This document shows positions 10,662 through 22,456 of a stretch of DNA of 64,000 nucleotides, one piece after another (the stretch's first letter is position 1; every line of letters starts with the position of its first letter). A program made the position numbers and the translations under genes. A model generated the notes under the pieces. It was given only the letters and a program-made list of their open reading frames with translations, did no database searches and had not been told where the DNA came from. The DNA is from Ryuthela nishihirai (lineage: Eukaryota > Arthropoda > Arachnida > Araneae > Heptathelidae), in contig JAWZYU010000024.1 in the NCBI GenBank assembly GCA_038380435.1, positions 51,174,613 to 51,238,612 of the forward strand, in the 5' to 3' direction.

Positions 10662-11067
10662 CAGTGTCTCGCAAACTTTTTTGCTCTGCGGCACACTGAA
10701 TTTAATTTTTTTTCCGCGGCACACTGAATCTAATTTTTTTCCCGCGGCACACCTAAAAAAGAATTTTTGATGGTTACGTAAAAAGAGGAAAATTGAAGTT
10801 TCGTTAAATGCATTTTATTTAAAATTTAGATATGAACATATTTCAATGGGATGTATGAGATTGGTTCTGCGAACAAATTTGCATTATTCTTGGCTCAAAA
10901 GCTTGATAAATACTTACAAGAACCCAGTTGATAAAATCTGAAAGTTATTTATTAAAGCACGACGATATTAAAGCACGTCGATAAAACAAGTCAAGTGAAA
11001 ATGAAATCTTTGGAATATCTAGTGTCAATTTGAAAATCTCTCGCGGCACACAGTTTGCGAGACACTG
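10662..11067. mobile_element. hAT MITE, complete, 15-bp inverted ends and perfect 8-bp TSD
   Basis: Perfect 15-bp terminal inverted repeats, CAGTGTCTCGCAAAC at the left and GTTTGCGAGACACTG at the right, are flanked by an identical 8-bp duplication, ATCTAACA, at 10654-10661 and 11068-11075. That combination is diagnostic of hAT transposition. Just inside the left end there are three tandem GCGGCACAC-containing units, and one more lies just before the right end, as expected for transposase subterminal sites. Its 406 bp contain no coding sequence. It lies inside the larger inverted-repeat structure. Confidence 0.93.
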
Positions 11068-11157
11068 ATCTAACAGTTCAATGATGACAATATTAGGATG
11101 TGATTCCATCTTCGTTTAGAAGTTTATTGAAGTAACTCTGATAATGTTAATCTGTCA

Positions 11158-11228
11158 TTGGAAGGAAAAAATCATCATCCTCATCCTCAAGCAGCCATGG
11201 GCTACGAGGTGTCCGACCAGACCGTGAA
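11158..11228 (-). mobile_element. LINE 3'-end fragment
   Basis: The + strand reads CATCCTCATCCTCAAGCAGC, then CATGGGC and a GTCCGACCAG block. The inverse complement matches the end of the LINE fragment at 39673-39950 (TGGTTGGACCTCC..GCCCATGACTGCTTGAGGATGATG). On the minus strand it therefore ends in the same GATGATGA-type tail. Only the last few tens of bases are present, typical of a severe 5' truncation. Confidence 0.55.
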
Positions 11229-11485
11229 AAAATATTCTATATTAAATAATTTTCCAGCGGTAACTAAATTACATCAAAAAATTCGGAATAGAGTAACCTT
11301 CATTTATTTAGTGATACACAAATTAGAAATACGTAATATTATTTCTTTCAATATTGTAGAAGATATAGAATGAAAATATAAAGCATATTATTACTGAAAT
11401 AATATTCTAATTAAAACAGAGATTTTTTTCGAGTTAAAATGGGGTTCAAAGTATTAATTATTTTTGAATGATTTTTACGGATGTA

Positions 11486-11715
11486 CAGTCGCTCAAGAAA
11501 GTTTCCGAACACTATGGTTGATTACAAAATTCAGAAAAAATATCTGGCAACGATTTTTTTAGAAATTAGTAATTTGGCAACCTTCGTGTCACGTGACACG
11601 AAGGTTGCCAAATTACTAATTACAACATTACTAATTTCTAAAAAGATCGTTGCCAGATATTTTTTTCTGAATTCTGTAATGAACCATAGTGTTCGGAAAC
11701 TTTTTTGAGCGACTG
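11486..11715. mobile_element. Pal-MITE copy 3, short form
   Basis: Starts CAGTCGCTCAAGAAAGTTTC and ends GAAACTTTTTTGAGCGACTG, with TA at both sides. The arms meet at TCGTGTCACGTGACACGA. One arm carries an extra duplicated ATTACTAATT segment near 11610-11635. The open frame across it is an artefact. Confidence 0.85.
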
Positions 11716-11809
11716 TATATTAATAATCTCTGCCTCCCAGTTTGAAAATTACTGATTTTTCGCTCTTGATACTGTAACTGCATAGCATTTCGATAAAGAG
11801 AAAAAAATG

Positions 11810-11926
11810 TTTTTTTTTTAAATACAGTAATAAGTCATATATAGCTGAAATTAAAATTTGAAAGTTTCTGAATAAAAATTAAAATTTGAAAGTTTCTGAA
11901 TAAAAATTAAAGAGGATTCGAATATT
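11810..11926 (-). repeat. Right arm of a widely spaced inverted repeat
   Basis: Inverse complement of 9966-10050, with one internal direct duplication of about 33 bp (AAAATTTGAAAGTTTCTGAA appears twice). The duplication makes this arm longer than the left one. Confidence 0.6.
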
Positions 11927-11939
11927 TACCCTATGCTTT

Positions 11940-13405
11940 AACAGTGCCCAAAATCAGTCAGAGAAGGGGAAAAAAGTTAAAAAATTAATCCAAGCATCTA
12001 CAAGAAAAAAATCCTGAATACATTAGAGTTCAACAAAACGCATTTAGCAAAATTGAAAGAAATTGCGAACGAAAACTTGATATATATCTAGAGAAGCAAA
12101 ACTTTTTTTCTGGTCTTTTAATTCAACTTCGTGTTTCGCTCCAAGTTCGAACTCTTCTTGAAAGCGTCTCATTAATATCCTATTAGAAGCGAAATTGAGT
12201 TATTGGTCAACGTAGAAACAAATCAGAAAATGCCTCAGCAGAAGAAAACGGGTATGCGCAAAGCGGCCCCGTTGGAATACTGCCAACGAGTAATTAATGA
12301 CAATACTCTGACACAGAGTGAGAGAAGGAAGGGGAGGGGGGTTGAGAGACGAGAAGAGGGGGGGGGGTCTTCACAACAAAACGCAACAATGTAATAGCTC
12401 TCCTCTTTCTCATAAGTATCATAATGTATTCATTTTAATAGTGGACAAGGGGGAAGCTCTCAGCTCTCGTTTGCGAGTGCGAGTTGCTGGCCGTTCACAT
12501 GAGAACAACAGAGTGGAAAAGTTGAGGGAGTTAGGCCTAATGAGCCTAATATGCGCGTCGATCTGAATGTATTAATCCTGACTCTTTTAAAGCTGGGTGA
12601 CAAGAGCATCGCTCTCTGGGAAACTTTTATTCATATCTTCTTGTAGTTCATCCATTTTTCTCTTTCTCGAGTTTTTTCCCCTCTTTGTCTAGATGATAAA
12701 AATATGAACGCAGAGAGAAAAAAAAGAGGATAGAAAGTGCAGCGATAAAATTGTCAAAGGAAGAATAGATAAACAATTCATTTAAGGCATCAGTAGGAAG
12801 AAAATGGGAGGCTTTTAGTTTTAGAATGTATGTTGTGAACGATGGATGCAGGGATGGATTAGTTGATAGCGTGCCAGACCAAAGCACCTAGATACAACAA
12901 GCCTGAACATTGCAGTAACAGAAGACCTATTTCGAAAACAAATACCTCTTATTAGAGCAAATTTCTAAAAATTCAACTAGTAGTTACATCCTTTTAAAAA
13001 TACGGTAATTAGTTTTAAAATATTCTCAATTATTTTAATAAAATACTTATGAATAAATAATTTTATTTTAATTTATTTTAAAATGAATAGCTTTAATTTA
13101 AATTTTAAACAAATCGCAACATTTGAATTTTCATACATAATTGATATCCCTCCTTTTTCCCTCCTTTTACTCAAGGCTGTCCAGGCCTAGTGTATCAAGG
13201 TGCCCTTGGCCAGACTCACCAAAAAATAAGTATGCAGATTGACATCTCTGATATAGCAAACGTTTTCCTTTTCTCAGTTTCTTTCTTCATGACAACTGTC
13301 GTAGCAAACTCTGTCATTTGTCGTAGATAAAAAAGATAGATTAAAATGTGGTGGGAAGGTTAGAAGTCCGTCAACTTGGGTTTCCTACTATCGCAAGCAA
13401 AGAAT
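11940..13405. other. Unassigned DNA, no gene recognised
   Basis: Mostly AT-rich. A purine-rich patch with a long G run lies at about 12330-12370. No protein-like frame is supported; the frames at 12203-12566 run through the purine patch. Confidence 0.45.
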
Positions 13406-13409
13406 AGTA

Positions 13410-13719
13410 CAGTCGCTCAAAAAAATATCCGAACACTATGCTTGATTACAGAATTCAGAAAAAATATCTGGCAACTTTTTTTAGAAATTAGTGATCTGGC
13501 AACCTTCGTGTAAAAAATGTATTCTAACACTATGGTTGATTACAGAATTCAGAAAGAAATATCTGGAACGATTTTTTTTAGAAATTAGTGATCTGGCAAC
13601 CTTTGTATCACGTGACACGAAGGTTGCCAGATCACTAATTTAAAAAAAAAACGTTGCCAGATATTTTTTTTCTGAATTCAGTAATCAACCATAGTGTTCG
13701 GATATTTTTTGAGCGACTG
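13410..13719. mobile_element. Pal-MITE copy 4, with duplicated left arm
   Basis: TA-flanked, with CAGTCGCTCAAAAAAATATC at the left and GATATTTTTTGAGCGACTG at the right. The left arm occurs twice in tandem: after CAACCTTCGTGT it restarts with TTCTAACACTATGGTTGATT near 13521. The second arm forms the complete hairpin with the right side. Same kind of arm reiteration as copy 1. Confidence 0.8.
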
Positions 13720-14103
13720 TACAATGAATCACAATTCAGAAAGAAACAAAATAAGAATGAAAATCAAATTAAAATTAGTGAAATTAAATTTGTTTAAATT
13801 AAAATTTTTTATAGAAAGTGCAATAATTAAAATAACGATGGTTTAAAACAAATTCTAATATAAAACGCAAATTTTAAAGTGATATTGTATAAAAACAGGA
13901 TATGTTGTTGCGTAATGAGTATTTTATTATAAATTAGTATTTCACATTAATGAGGGCGATTTTAAATGCTGGAAATATTTTAAAAATGAAATATTTTCGA
14001 TTTTATTTCAAATTTAGTCTTATTTGTTTCACTGTTAAAACTAAAATATTGGTATGAAATAACAACTTGTACATTAGGTGATAATTTTGTCAATAAACTA
14101 TAT

Positions 14104-14260
14104 TACAAAACTACGCTGTAAACTATGTTAAAAAACTACGCTGTAAACTATGTGTTAAAACTACGCTGTAAACTATGTTACAAAACTACGCAAGTTACTA
14201 TATTTACAAAACTACGCTAAATTACAAACACTACGCTGCTTACAGCGTAGTATTTGTAAT
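14104..14260. repeat. Short tandem array of about 24 bp ending in a hairpin
   Basis: About five units of AAAACTACGCTGTAAACTAT type are followed by an inverted repeat. The arms at 14221-14238 (ATTACAAACACTACGCTG) and 14243-14260 match at 17 of 18 positions. The last array unit thus forms a stem-loop with its own inverse copy. Confidence 0.75.
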
Positions 14261-14269
14261 TAGGTTTGT

Positions 14270-14520
14270 AATCCGTGATTGTATAGGGTTTTTTATATGT
14301 GTTCATTTTTACGTATGTGTTTTAATCGTTTTTTAAATTATTGTTGTTTTGTTTTCTGTTTTTAATTATGAGTTTATTTTCCATTATGCATGTCTTATTC
14401 TTTGATTAACCTGTCATGTGCTTGAGAGGAATCCTGCTGACAAACTATAAGACTTAGGAGGGTATTTTATGGATATAACTATACTGAAGCGTAAAATAAA
14501 GCTATTATTATTATTTTTAA
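14270..14520 (+). mobile_element. Possible non-LTR retrotransposon 3' end
   Basis: A T-rich 3'-UTR-like stretch ends in GCGTAAAATAAAGCTATTATTATTATTTTT. An AATAAAGC followed by a short (ATT)n tail is typical of the 3' ends of several LINE clades. No coding part is visible, so the call is tentative. Confidence 0.35.
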
Positions 14521-14534
14521 AAATGGGATTCTCA

Positions 14535-15070
14535 CCTTACTTTTTGTCACCTCATTATAATGAGCCTCATTTATGAAGCGGTCTTCGCATATGTATGCAT
14601 TATAACAGGGAGTCATAAATTAAAGCAGTCGTTATGATGAATTTCATTTAAGAATTGGTCTTACGAAATAGATTAAACTTTAAACGAGACACTTCTAAAG
14701 CTGTCTCGCTATGCGTCCCTAAATATAATGGAGTTTTCAGCTGTAAGGAGTTCTCATGATATGGACCTCATTATAGCATAATTTACATCTAAAGTTGTCT
14801 TGTTATATATTCTGCAATATAACAAGGACTCACTTAAAAGGGTCCTATTGTGAACCTCGTTTTGACCCATTTTAACGGCACTTGCATGTATAGAAGTCTA
14901 ATTATATGTACTGCATATAATGGAGGCTCAACTAAAAGGAGGTCTTGTGATTCAAACTTCCTTTCAACGGATCTCGCCTATAAAATATTCCTAAAGTCTA
15001 CAACCTCTAAAGTCTACGACGTAATATGGACCTTTTACAATAGGGTTCTCGTTTATAAAGCGGTCTAGCG
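14535..15070. repeat. Degenerate tandem repeat of about 45-55 bp, part 1
   Basis: Recurring phrases such as CCTCATTATAATGAGCCTCA, CTATAAAGCGGTCTTGCGAT and TATAATGGAGGCTCA reappear about every 50 bp with heavy divergence. The array continues after the SINE-A copy at 15078-15453. The 72-codon frame at 14850 lies within it and is not a gene. Confidence 0.6.
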
Positions 15071-15077
15071 ATATGGC

Positions 15078-15453
15078 TTGGGTTGTTTTACCTCTAAGCG
15101 GCACTTTTTTGCACACAATGGGCTAATGGCTAGATCACAAAGACCCTAAAGACTCAGAGAAGGTTGTGGGTAGGGGATCCAGTGGCCAGCTATTAGGAGA
15201 CAGATGGCAATGTCCTGTCAAGGCCATCCAACTTGTTCTTTAAGCATGCATAGGGTATGCTCTCTCTCACACGGGACCACGACGTAACTTCCTATCCGAC
15301 TGACGGCGCCCTTTCCAAGCCAATCGGTGTACCCTACTGATGGATGGCAGGAAGTTTTGCGGAGAAAAATCTCAACGCTGGTCCAGCTGGGACTCGAACC
15401 TGGAAATTGCAGATCACAAGCTTCGCACGCTACAGACTGAGTCACCCCGCCCC
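15078..15453 (-). mobile_element. SINE-A copy 2, diverged
   Basis: Reads from the tail (GGTTGTTTTACCTCTAAGCG) to the tRNA-like head (GGACTCGAACC B box, then GCACGCTACAGACTGAGTCA) on the minus strand. More substitutions than most copies, and no clear flanking duplication, so probably an older insertion into the degenerate array. Confidence 0.85.
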
Positions 15454-15565
15454 TCTCTAGTAATATTGAACTCGTTATAGCAAGGTTTCAGCTATAAAAT
15501 GATCTTGGGTTATGAGCCTTATTATAGTGAGGTTTCGCCTATAGAGAAATTGAGAAATGTGGGGG
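15454..15565. repeat. Degenerate tandem repeat, part 2
   Basis: Continuation of the array at 14535-15070: phrases like CTCGTTATAGCAAGGTTTCA and CCTTATTATAGTGAGGTTTC. Confidence 0.55.
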
Positions 15566-16665
15566 CAGTATAATGGGGTACCTCTTTATTGCATTTTTCT
15601 CAAAACTAAAAATCATTCTTTGTCATTTTTTGGTTGAAGAAAAAAATCGCAAAAGAAATAGAACCAAAGCATACAGAGAAAAAGAAAAGCAGTTATCATC
15701 TATAAAAGATGGCAAGGTAAAAAGAGCAACAATACTTGAAAAAAAAACAGTTTAACAAAGATTACAAAGCTCAGGACAGATGCGCGTGAAAACTGTTTGC
15801 GTAGAGAAGACGGATCATCCTCTCGAGCTCTTGTTGTCGTTGTCTGTTGCTCTGTGATCTCGCAGCTTCTACTTCCACGAAGACGCCGACTGCTGTTTGA
15901 CGGAAGACTTCGCTCTGCTTGCAAAACCTATCTTCATCGTCGGTATAATCAGCGTCAGAACAGAAGTGCCTTCAATGTCGATTCATTTTTATTTCCAAAA
16001 TAATTTTTAGGAATAGATTAGAAGTTACGGAATGAAGCTATTTAGAAAAAAGGAAACAAAATTTAATCATTAAACTACCAGAAAGTTTTTGAAGAAAATT
16101 TGGAAAAGTATTTGTGTAAAAGGATATTTTTACCTGCGTGAAAAAAATTCAAGTTTTTGACTAAACATTTGATAATTCGCGTTGGTTTTCAGAATATTTT
16201 TTTTCTTTAATAAAATTTGCTAGAAATAACTATGGAACAATTCAATAGACAATTTCATTTCAATAATTTTTCCGAAAATCCAAACATTAAATTTCCATCT
16301 TATAAGCAAAATCAATACGCAGCAACCAAATAGTAATTAATAAATTTTATTTCTATTCTGCTCTCATTTATTCTTCTTGGCAATTATTTCAATCAGATCT
16401 CTATTTCACTTAGCATTACTAGTGTTTGACAATTTGGTTAAGGAAAGCTTTTGCACTCGAAAATTTTTTCGAAACCCTTAACGAAATTCTTATATACGTA
16501 GCTAAAATAACCAAAAATGAGTCAAGATGATAATAAATAAATGTTAAATAGTGATATGATATTTACATATTATTTAAGTAAATAGTAACACATAGTTAGG
16601 AACAAAAATCCCATTTCATGAATACCAAAAATAAAGAAAATTTAATTTTCCCTTTACTTATATAT
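15566..16665. other. Unassigned DNA with a base-balanced patch at 15.78-15.97 kb
   Basis: Mostly AT-rich. Between about 15780 and 15970 the composition becomes balanced and C/T/G-rich (CTCTTGTTGTCGTTGTCTGT and neighbours), with overlapping short frames on both strands. I cannot tell a non-coding exon from random sequence here. No splice signals frame it convincingly. Confidence 0.35.
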
Positions 16666-16668
16666 TAT

Positions 16669-17157
16669 TTAACAGCTACAAAATGAAGGTCAACCATATA
16701 TAACAGCTACAAAATGAAGGTCAACCATATTTAACAGCTACAAAATGAAGGTCAACCATATTTAACAGCTACAGATGAGGGTCCACCATATAACACAAAA
16801 AAAAACAAAATCAGAATACACATGTTTAACAGCTAAGAAATGAAAATATGCTCTATTTAACACTACACACTAGAGTCCGCCATATTTAACAGCTAAGATG
16901 AGAATTTGCCATAGTTAACAACTACAACTGAGGTTCCGACGTATTTAACAGCTATAAATAAAGGTCCGCCATACTTAACAATCGCAAATGAGAATCTGCC
17001 ATATTTAACAACTACAAATGATGGTCCGCGATATTTAAAAACTGCAAATGAGAATCCATATATTTAATAGCTAAAAACGAGAATCTACCATATTTAACAA
17101 CTAAAAAATGGAGATTCGCCATAATTGCCAACTAAAAGTAGGGATCTGCAGCTATTA
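16669..17157. repeat. Tandem array, about 30-32-bp unit
   Basis: About 15 units of the form TTTAACAGCTACAAAATGAA, then GGTCAACCATA. The first three units are nearly identical. Divergence increases rightwards, where GGTC(C/A)GCCATATTTAACAGC variants predominate. Confidence 0.85.
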
Positions 17158-19799
17158 AAGTTTAAGGACCTATGCTCTACAGTATGAAAAATCACGCATC
17201 TAAGCGTGAACATTTTTCTGAATTACAAAAGCATGCATATAAAGTGCAATACTGTTTCTAGTCATTACTTTCAACTTTAGTGATATAGCAAATATTGGAA
17301 ATTGCAAAATCTACCAACTCTCACCCCAGCTTATTTATTTGAAGAATATATATTTTTTTTCGTTTTGCTGTAATTTATTTATCCATTTATTTTTGTTCTA
17401 TGGGAAACTCACCAAATAACAACGCTTCGGCACATGTTTCACGCATGGGTGTATGTTAGTTCACCCATTTCACAAATAATATTCTTTCTATTGTCAGAAT
17501 ATTATTTTCTAGCTTTACACCAGTAGGAAAAAAAAATATTTTTATGAGACTTGGCCACGGGTATTTTTTATAACAATACATTTTCTCTCTTGCTGATATT
17601 CGAATGAAATACTCTTCTAATGTAATGTTTCCATTCTTTACATCACTGGCTGAATCTTTTTTTATTTGCGAAGGAAATCCTTGATATCTATCTCAGTTAG
17701 ATTCAGTTTGATGCAAGGATGAATAACACTAAAGGATTTCAATACAGAAGACCTTCCATTTTTGAAAAAAAAGCACGTATATTTACAAAACCTTCAAAAG
17801 AAAAATGAACGCAAGGAAAAACTCAGTAGATTTTTTCTATTTAGAGAACATTCCCGCATGCCATTTATATTTCGTTCGGCAAACTACAAAGCTTGACATC
17901 AATAATCTGCCGTGACATTATTGTTGTTATTGCTTTTGTTGTTCGCATCTCCTTTATTGTTATTATTGCAAAAATGTATTCGTAACTACAAAAGTCGGAT
18001 ATTCTATATGAAGGTTTTTTTTTTCGAAGTTATTTCGCTTTACGCTCATCAGTATCTCATTCTAAAAATTCAAAATATCAATAAAGGTCCATATAGGTGA
18101 ACCGTGGTTAATTTAAAAACTTTCCGACAGATTTCTAGAATTTCTATATATTTATTATTTCCACATTTTGTATACTGTTTGGTCCATTGATTTTCTTCTG
18201 AAAAGAGCTTCTTTGATGTCCAATGAATTAAATAGCACGGTTACAAATATCCCTAAGGCATACATATTAGATTATGTAACATATATTTAAGCATAATATA
18301 TTTTAAACTTAACTGAACGAAGCAAAGTTCTCTGATTCTACTAAATATTTTGGCATTTCAAGATTGTTTATTTCGTTGTTTATTTATTTATTTGTTTTCC
18401 TGATAACCTTCGAATGATTGCATGACAAAATCTCTTGTTAAAACAGTAAAATTTTCATATAAAAGTGCGTCTCAAGTTCGAAGACAAATTAAATTCTGAA
18501 AACAAAAATTGCAATAAAATCGCTTAAACTAAACAAACCAGTAAATGGAAATTTTTTAAATAAACATATTTTTACTTATATAAATATATAATTCTTAAAT
18601 ATTTGACATCAGTTTCAATTATTACTACGAAAAAACAGATGGCAGATACAGTTGTTCATACAAAAAATTTTTTTAAATTACCTGTCTTCCCAAATGCGCC
18701 TTAAAAAGTAGAAATTAAAACTAAAGCATATCGATGGTGCAATCAGTCACTGAATTCGTATTCTCTTCAAAGGAAGATAGGGCGCAGGCAATTTTTTTTG
18801 AATAGATAAATCGGCGCCCTATCTTCCTCTGAAGTGAATGCAAATATTCACAGTAACAATATTATTTTTGATAACTTTGATACTTTCCAACATGTTGCTA
18901 TCATGTTTTGCCTCAGCACAATAACGTTAGAACTTCAGCCTGATTCGTCATGTTCGAAATTTCGTTCACTTAACTTTCAATTTCCCGCTGCTAGTCAGGC
19001 CACACCTGTCAGTTCACAAGTTTCTTGTTGAAAAGGAACAGGAGCACAATCGATTTTATTTTGTGTGTGTGTGACTTTTTTTACATTGAAATCGATCCTG
19101 CTAATCGATTCTTTTCATCTGTTTCACCTTTTCTTAGGCACAAAAGAGCCAAGAATAAATAATTCCTCCAAGAAACTAACAAACGGGGATGAGGTCGATA
19201 GCTCTTTGTACTGTGGTTCCACTGTTGAGTTTAATAATAATAAATAAGTAGCTGTGGTTCAATAGCCCTTGCATGAATTTATCTATAACATGTGTATATA
19301 CGACCTATTTTCGAGTCTTTTACAGCACCATTGCTTTTTTCCGACAACTATGTTGGCAATAATCAAATGACTGACCGTTGAACAAAATTTTGAACAACAC
19401 AAACATGCAAAAATTAATTTTAAAAATTACTTTTAAATTTCTACTGGTGATTAATAAAAAACAACCAATTGTTACATCTATTTCTGCTCCAAGATGCGGA
19501 ATTAAATTCATCTTCGAACCTAATTTGTAAATTAATGAAATTTAATTAAAAAAATTTTTAATTTCAAATTTTTATTAAAAGTAGGATATATTGCAATATA
19601 TAGTTTCATGTTTAGCCAAATAAACACCACACAAATTCAGAGTTGCGAAATCTACAATAGAATCAGAGTTCTTATCTTCTGTAATATATAAAGTAATGCG
19701 ATGGTAGTGATAATGGTGAGAAGGACGTTGACGATTGCGGAGATAATAACAAACATTTTCGACACTGACAATGATAACGGCTATCAAGTATAGTGCTAA
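17158..19799. other. AT-rich unassigned DNA, no gene recognised
   Basis: About 2.6 kb without a recognisable gene or known element. Small open frames (17912, 18834, 19065, 19320) lack protein-like features. The only structure I note is the inverted repeat at 18765-18834. Confidence 0.45.
18765..18834. repeat. Inverted repeat, 21-bp arms
   Basis: CTTCAAAGGAAGATAGGGCGC at 18765-18785 pairs with 18814-18834 at 20 of 21 positions, with a 28-bp spacer. It is more GC-rich than its surroundings. Confidence 0.8.
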
Positions 19800-21145
19800 G
19801 AATAAATAACAATAATGACAATGACAACATTAACGAAAATGGTAAGAAGAAATTGCCACGGAAATTTTGATGACGATCAGGATGAGACCAAGACTTAAAG
19901 CGTGTGGTGGTCGTTATGGTGATGGAGAACAAGTTGGTATTGAAAATGATGATGACTGGGCTAACATCACGTTGACTACAATGCTGGTGAGAGCATTGAA
20001 AAGACAACAGGGACGATGATCACGATGATAATGAGAGACAATGTCGACAATTGATCGTCACAAAAAGAAAGCGAAGGTAATAATGCTAATGTGATAATGG
20101 GAAAGCAAAGGTAATTCGATGGAACTATTCGATGACGACAATAAAAAGAAAACTGAGACAATATTGATGGCAATAATGATAAGACAACAGTAATAATCCT
20201 AATCACGACGATGAGAAGACAATGGTGAATATGCTGATAATGGTGATAAGAAGAAAATGGCGACAATGCTCATGACGAGGATGAGAAGAGAAGAGCGACA
20301 ATGCTCATGGCGAGAACGAAAAGAGAAGGGCGTGAATTGGAGTGACGATGATGATAAGACAACATCGAATACTCTGATGATGACGATAAGAAGAAAACGT
20401 CGACAATGTTGATGACGATGATGAAAAGAAAATGATGCCAATTGGTGACAATGATGAAAAGAGATGGTCAAAAACTGTGATGACGATGATGAGAAGGTAA
20501 TGGAGTCAATTCTTGGTGACGATGATAAGACACCACCGAATAGTCTGATGACGACGATAAAAAGAAAACACTGACAATGCTGATGACGATGATGAAAAGA
20601 GAAGAGCGCGAATTCTGGTGACGATGATGAAAAGAGAATGGCGAAAAATGTGGTGACGATGATGAGAAGGCAATTGGCGACAATTGTGGTGACGAGGATG
20701 AGAAGGCAACACTAAATAGCCTGATGATAACGATGAGGAAAATGATGAAATGCTGATGACAATGAGGAAAATGAGGAAATGCTGATGACGATGATGAAGG
20801 GCGTCAATTGCGGTGACGATGATGAGAAAACAACGGGAACATTGTAGTGACGACGATGAAAAGACAACACCGAATAATTTGATGAAAACTATAAGAGAAA
20901 AACGATGACAATGCTAATGACGATGATGAAGGGCGATAATTGTGGTGATGATTGATGAAAAGACAACGGCGACAATTGCAATGATGACGATGAGAAATAG
21001 TCTGATGACGACGATAAGAGGAAAACGGCGACAATGCTGATGACGATGATGGAAAAACAACAGCGACAATTCCGATGACGACAATACGGAAATAATGAAA
21101 ATGCTGATGAAGATGATGAGAAGAAGACGAAAGATTAGTGACCAT
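19800..21145. repeat. 1.3-kb GATGACGATGA-rich minisatellite
   Basis: Degenerate units of about 45-55 bp built on CAATGCTGATGACGATGATG and GAAAAGAAAACGGCGACAAT. The opposite strand gives several overlapping long frames rich in Ser, His, Arg and Phe (HHRH, SSSS, SFHHRHQ). They exist only because the repeat lacks stops on that strand; the frames shift from unit to unit, so I do not call a gene. The repetitive pattern begins faintly near 19690. Confidence 0.85.
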
Positions 21146-21385
21146 TCGAATAAGCGATGATGAGAGCGTGGATTTTTATTTCATGTTATAGAAGCTAAAA
21201 GAAGCAATATTGGTAGCAGTGATTAATAGTTACGATTCTATTTCATAAATGCGTAAATTATATTAATCTTAACAATGTCTCCAAGTTCGTGGATAACAAA
21301 TGCGCTGACAGAGCAGAGATACAAACAGAAAAAAGAACAGCACTTGAAGAACGTGAGAGAACCTAGAGTCACAAACACGAGCTAT

Positions 21386-21768
21386 TGTTTGTTGTTTTAC
21401 CTCTGAGCGGCACTTTTTTGCACACCATGGGCTAAATGGCCAGGTCACATGGACCCCGAAGGCTCAGAGAACGTTGGGAGAGGGGACCCACTGGAACAGC
21501 TGTTGGGAGACAGATGATAGCCTCCCGTCAAGGCCATCCAGCATGTTCTTTAACGTGCACAGGGTATGACTCTTCCGAACACGGGGCCACGGCTTAACCT
21601 CCCATCTGACGGACGGCAGCCTTTCCAAGCCCATCGGTGTCCCCTACTGACCGTGGGCAAGGCGGGGAATTTTGCGGAGATAAATCTCAACGCTGATCCA
21701 GCTGGGACTCTAACCTGGGAACTACAGATTACGAGCCTGGCGCGCTACCGACTGAGCCACCCCCGCCC
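21386..21768 (-). mobile_element. SINE-A copy 3, full length, 14-bp TSD
   Basis: The tail is at the left and the tRNA-like head at the right (GGACTCTAACC in place of the usual B-box complement, and GCGCGCTACCGACTGAGCCA). It is flanked by the perfect duplication CAAACACGAGCTAT at 21372-21385 and 21769-21782. The duplication indicates a recent insertion. Confidence 0.92.
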
Positions 21769-22065
21769 CAAACACGAGCTATGAAGAAATTTTAGATTTT
21801 TCTGGTAAGTTGAATCTTTTAGTGTGTATCTGTTTAATTTTAGCGTTAGTTAGGAAGTTAAATATGTTAATATTTCCTGTTCATAAGAATTTTAATGTTT
21901 CAGGCATTGTACATAAAAGAAGAAGGTTTATTCAGAGTTTGAGTTCAGATTGCAACGTATCTTAAGATAACTTGTCCTTTAACAGCTACAAAACATAAAA
22001 TTTCCTGTGACATTTTTAACAAAACCCAATGTTTTTATCTTTTGGTTCTGAATATTAGAATAGGG

Positions 22066-22448
22066 TTGGGTTGTTTTACTTCTGAGCGGTCCTTTTTTGC
22101 ACACCATGTGCTAAATGGCCAGGTCACAAGGATCCCATAAGACTTAGAGAAGGTTGGGTTAGGGGACCCACTGGAACAGCTGTTGGGAGACAGATCGTAG
22201 TCTCCTGTCAAAGCAATCCAGCGTGTTATAAACGTGCATAGGGTATGGGTTTCCCGCACATGGGGCCACGGCTTAACGTCCCATACGACGGACGGTGGCC
22301 TTTCCAAGCCCATTGGTGTCCGCTACTGACCGAGGGCAGGGCGGAAAGTTTTGGGAGATAAATATCAACGCTGACCCAGCTGGGACCGAACCTAGGAACT
22401 ACAGATTACACGCCTGGCGTGCTACCCACTGAACCACCCCCGCCCCGG
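22066..22448 (-). mobile_element. SINE-A copy 4, 8-bp TSD
   Basis: Minus-strand SINE-A with all conserved blocks. The head reads ACGCCTGGCGTGCTACCCAC. Flanking GAATAGGG occurs at 22058-22065 and 22449-22456. The B-box equivalent is altered (GGGACCGAACC), so a transcript from this copy is unlikely. Confidence 0.88.
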
Positions 22449-22456
22449 GAATAGGG

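Noticed and set aside
19672..21145. Series of minus-strand frames rich in His, Arg and Ser
   Set aside because: They are the stop-poor strand of a minisatellite; the frame changes between units and no start or splice context exists.
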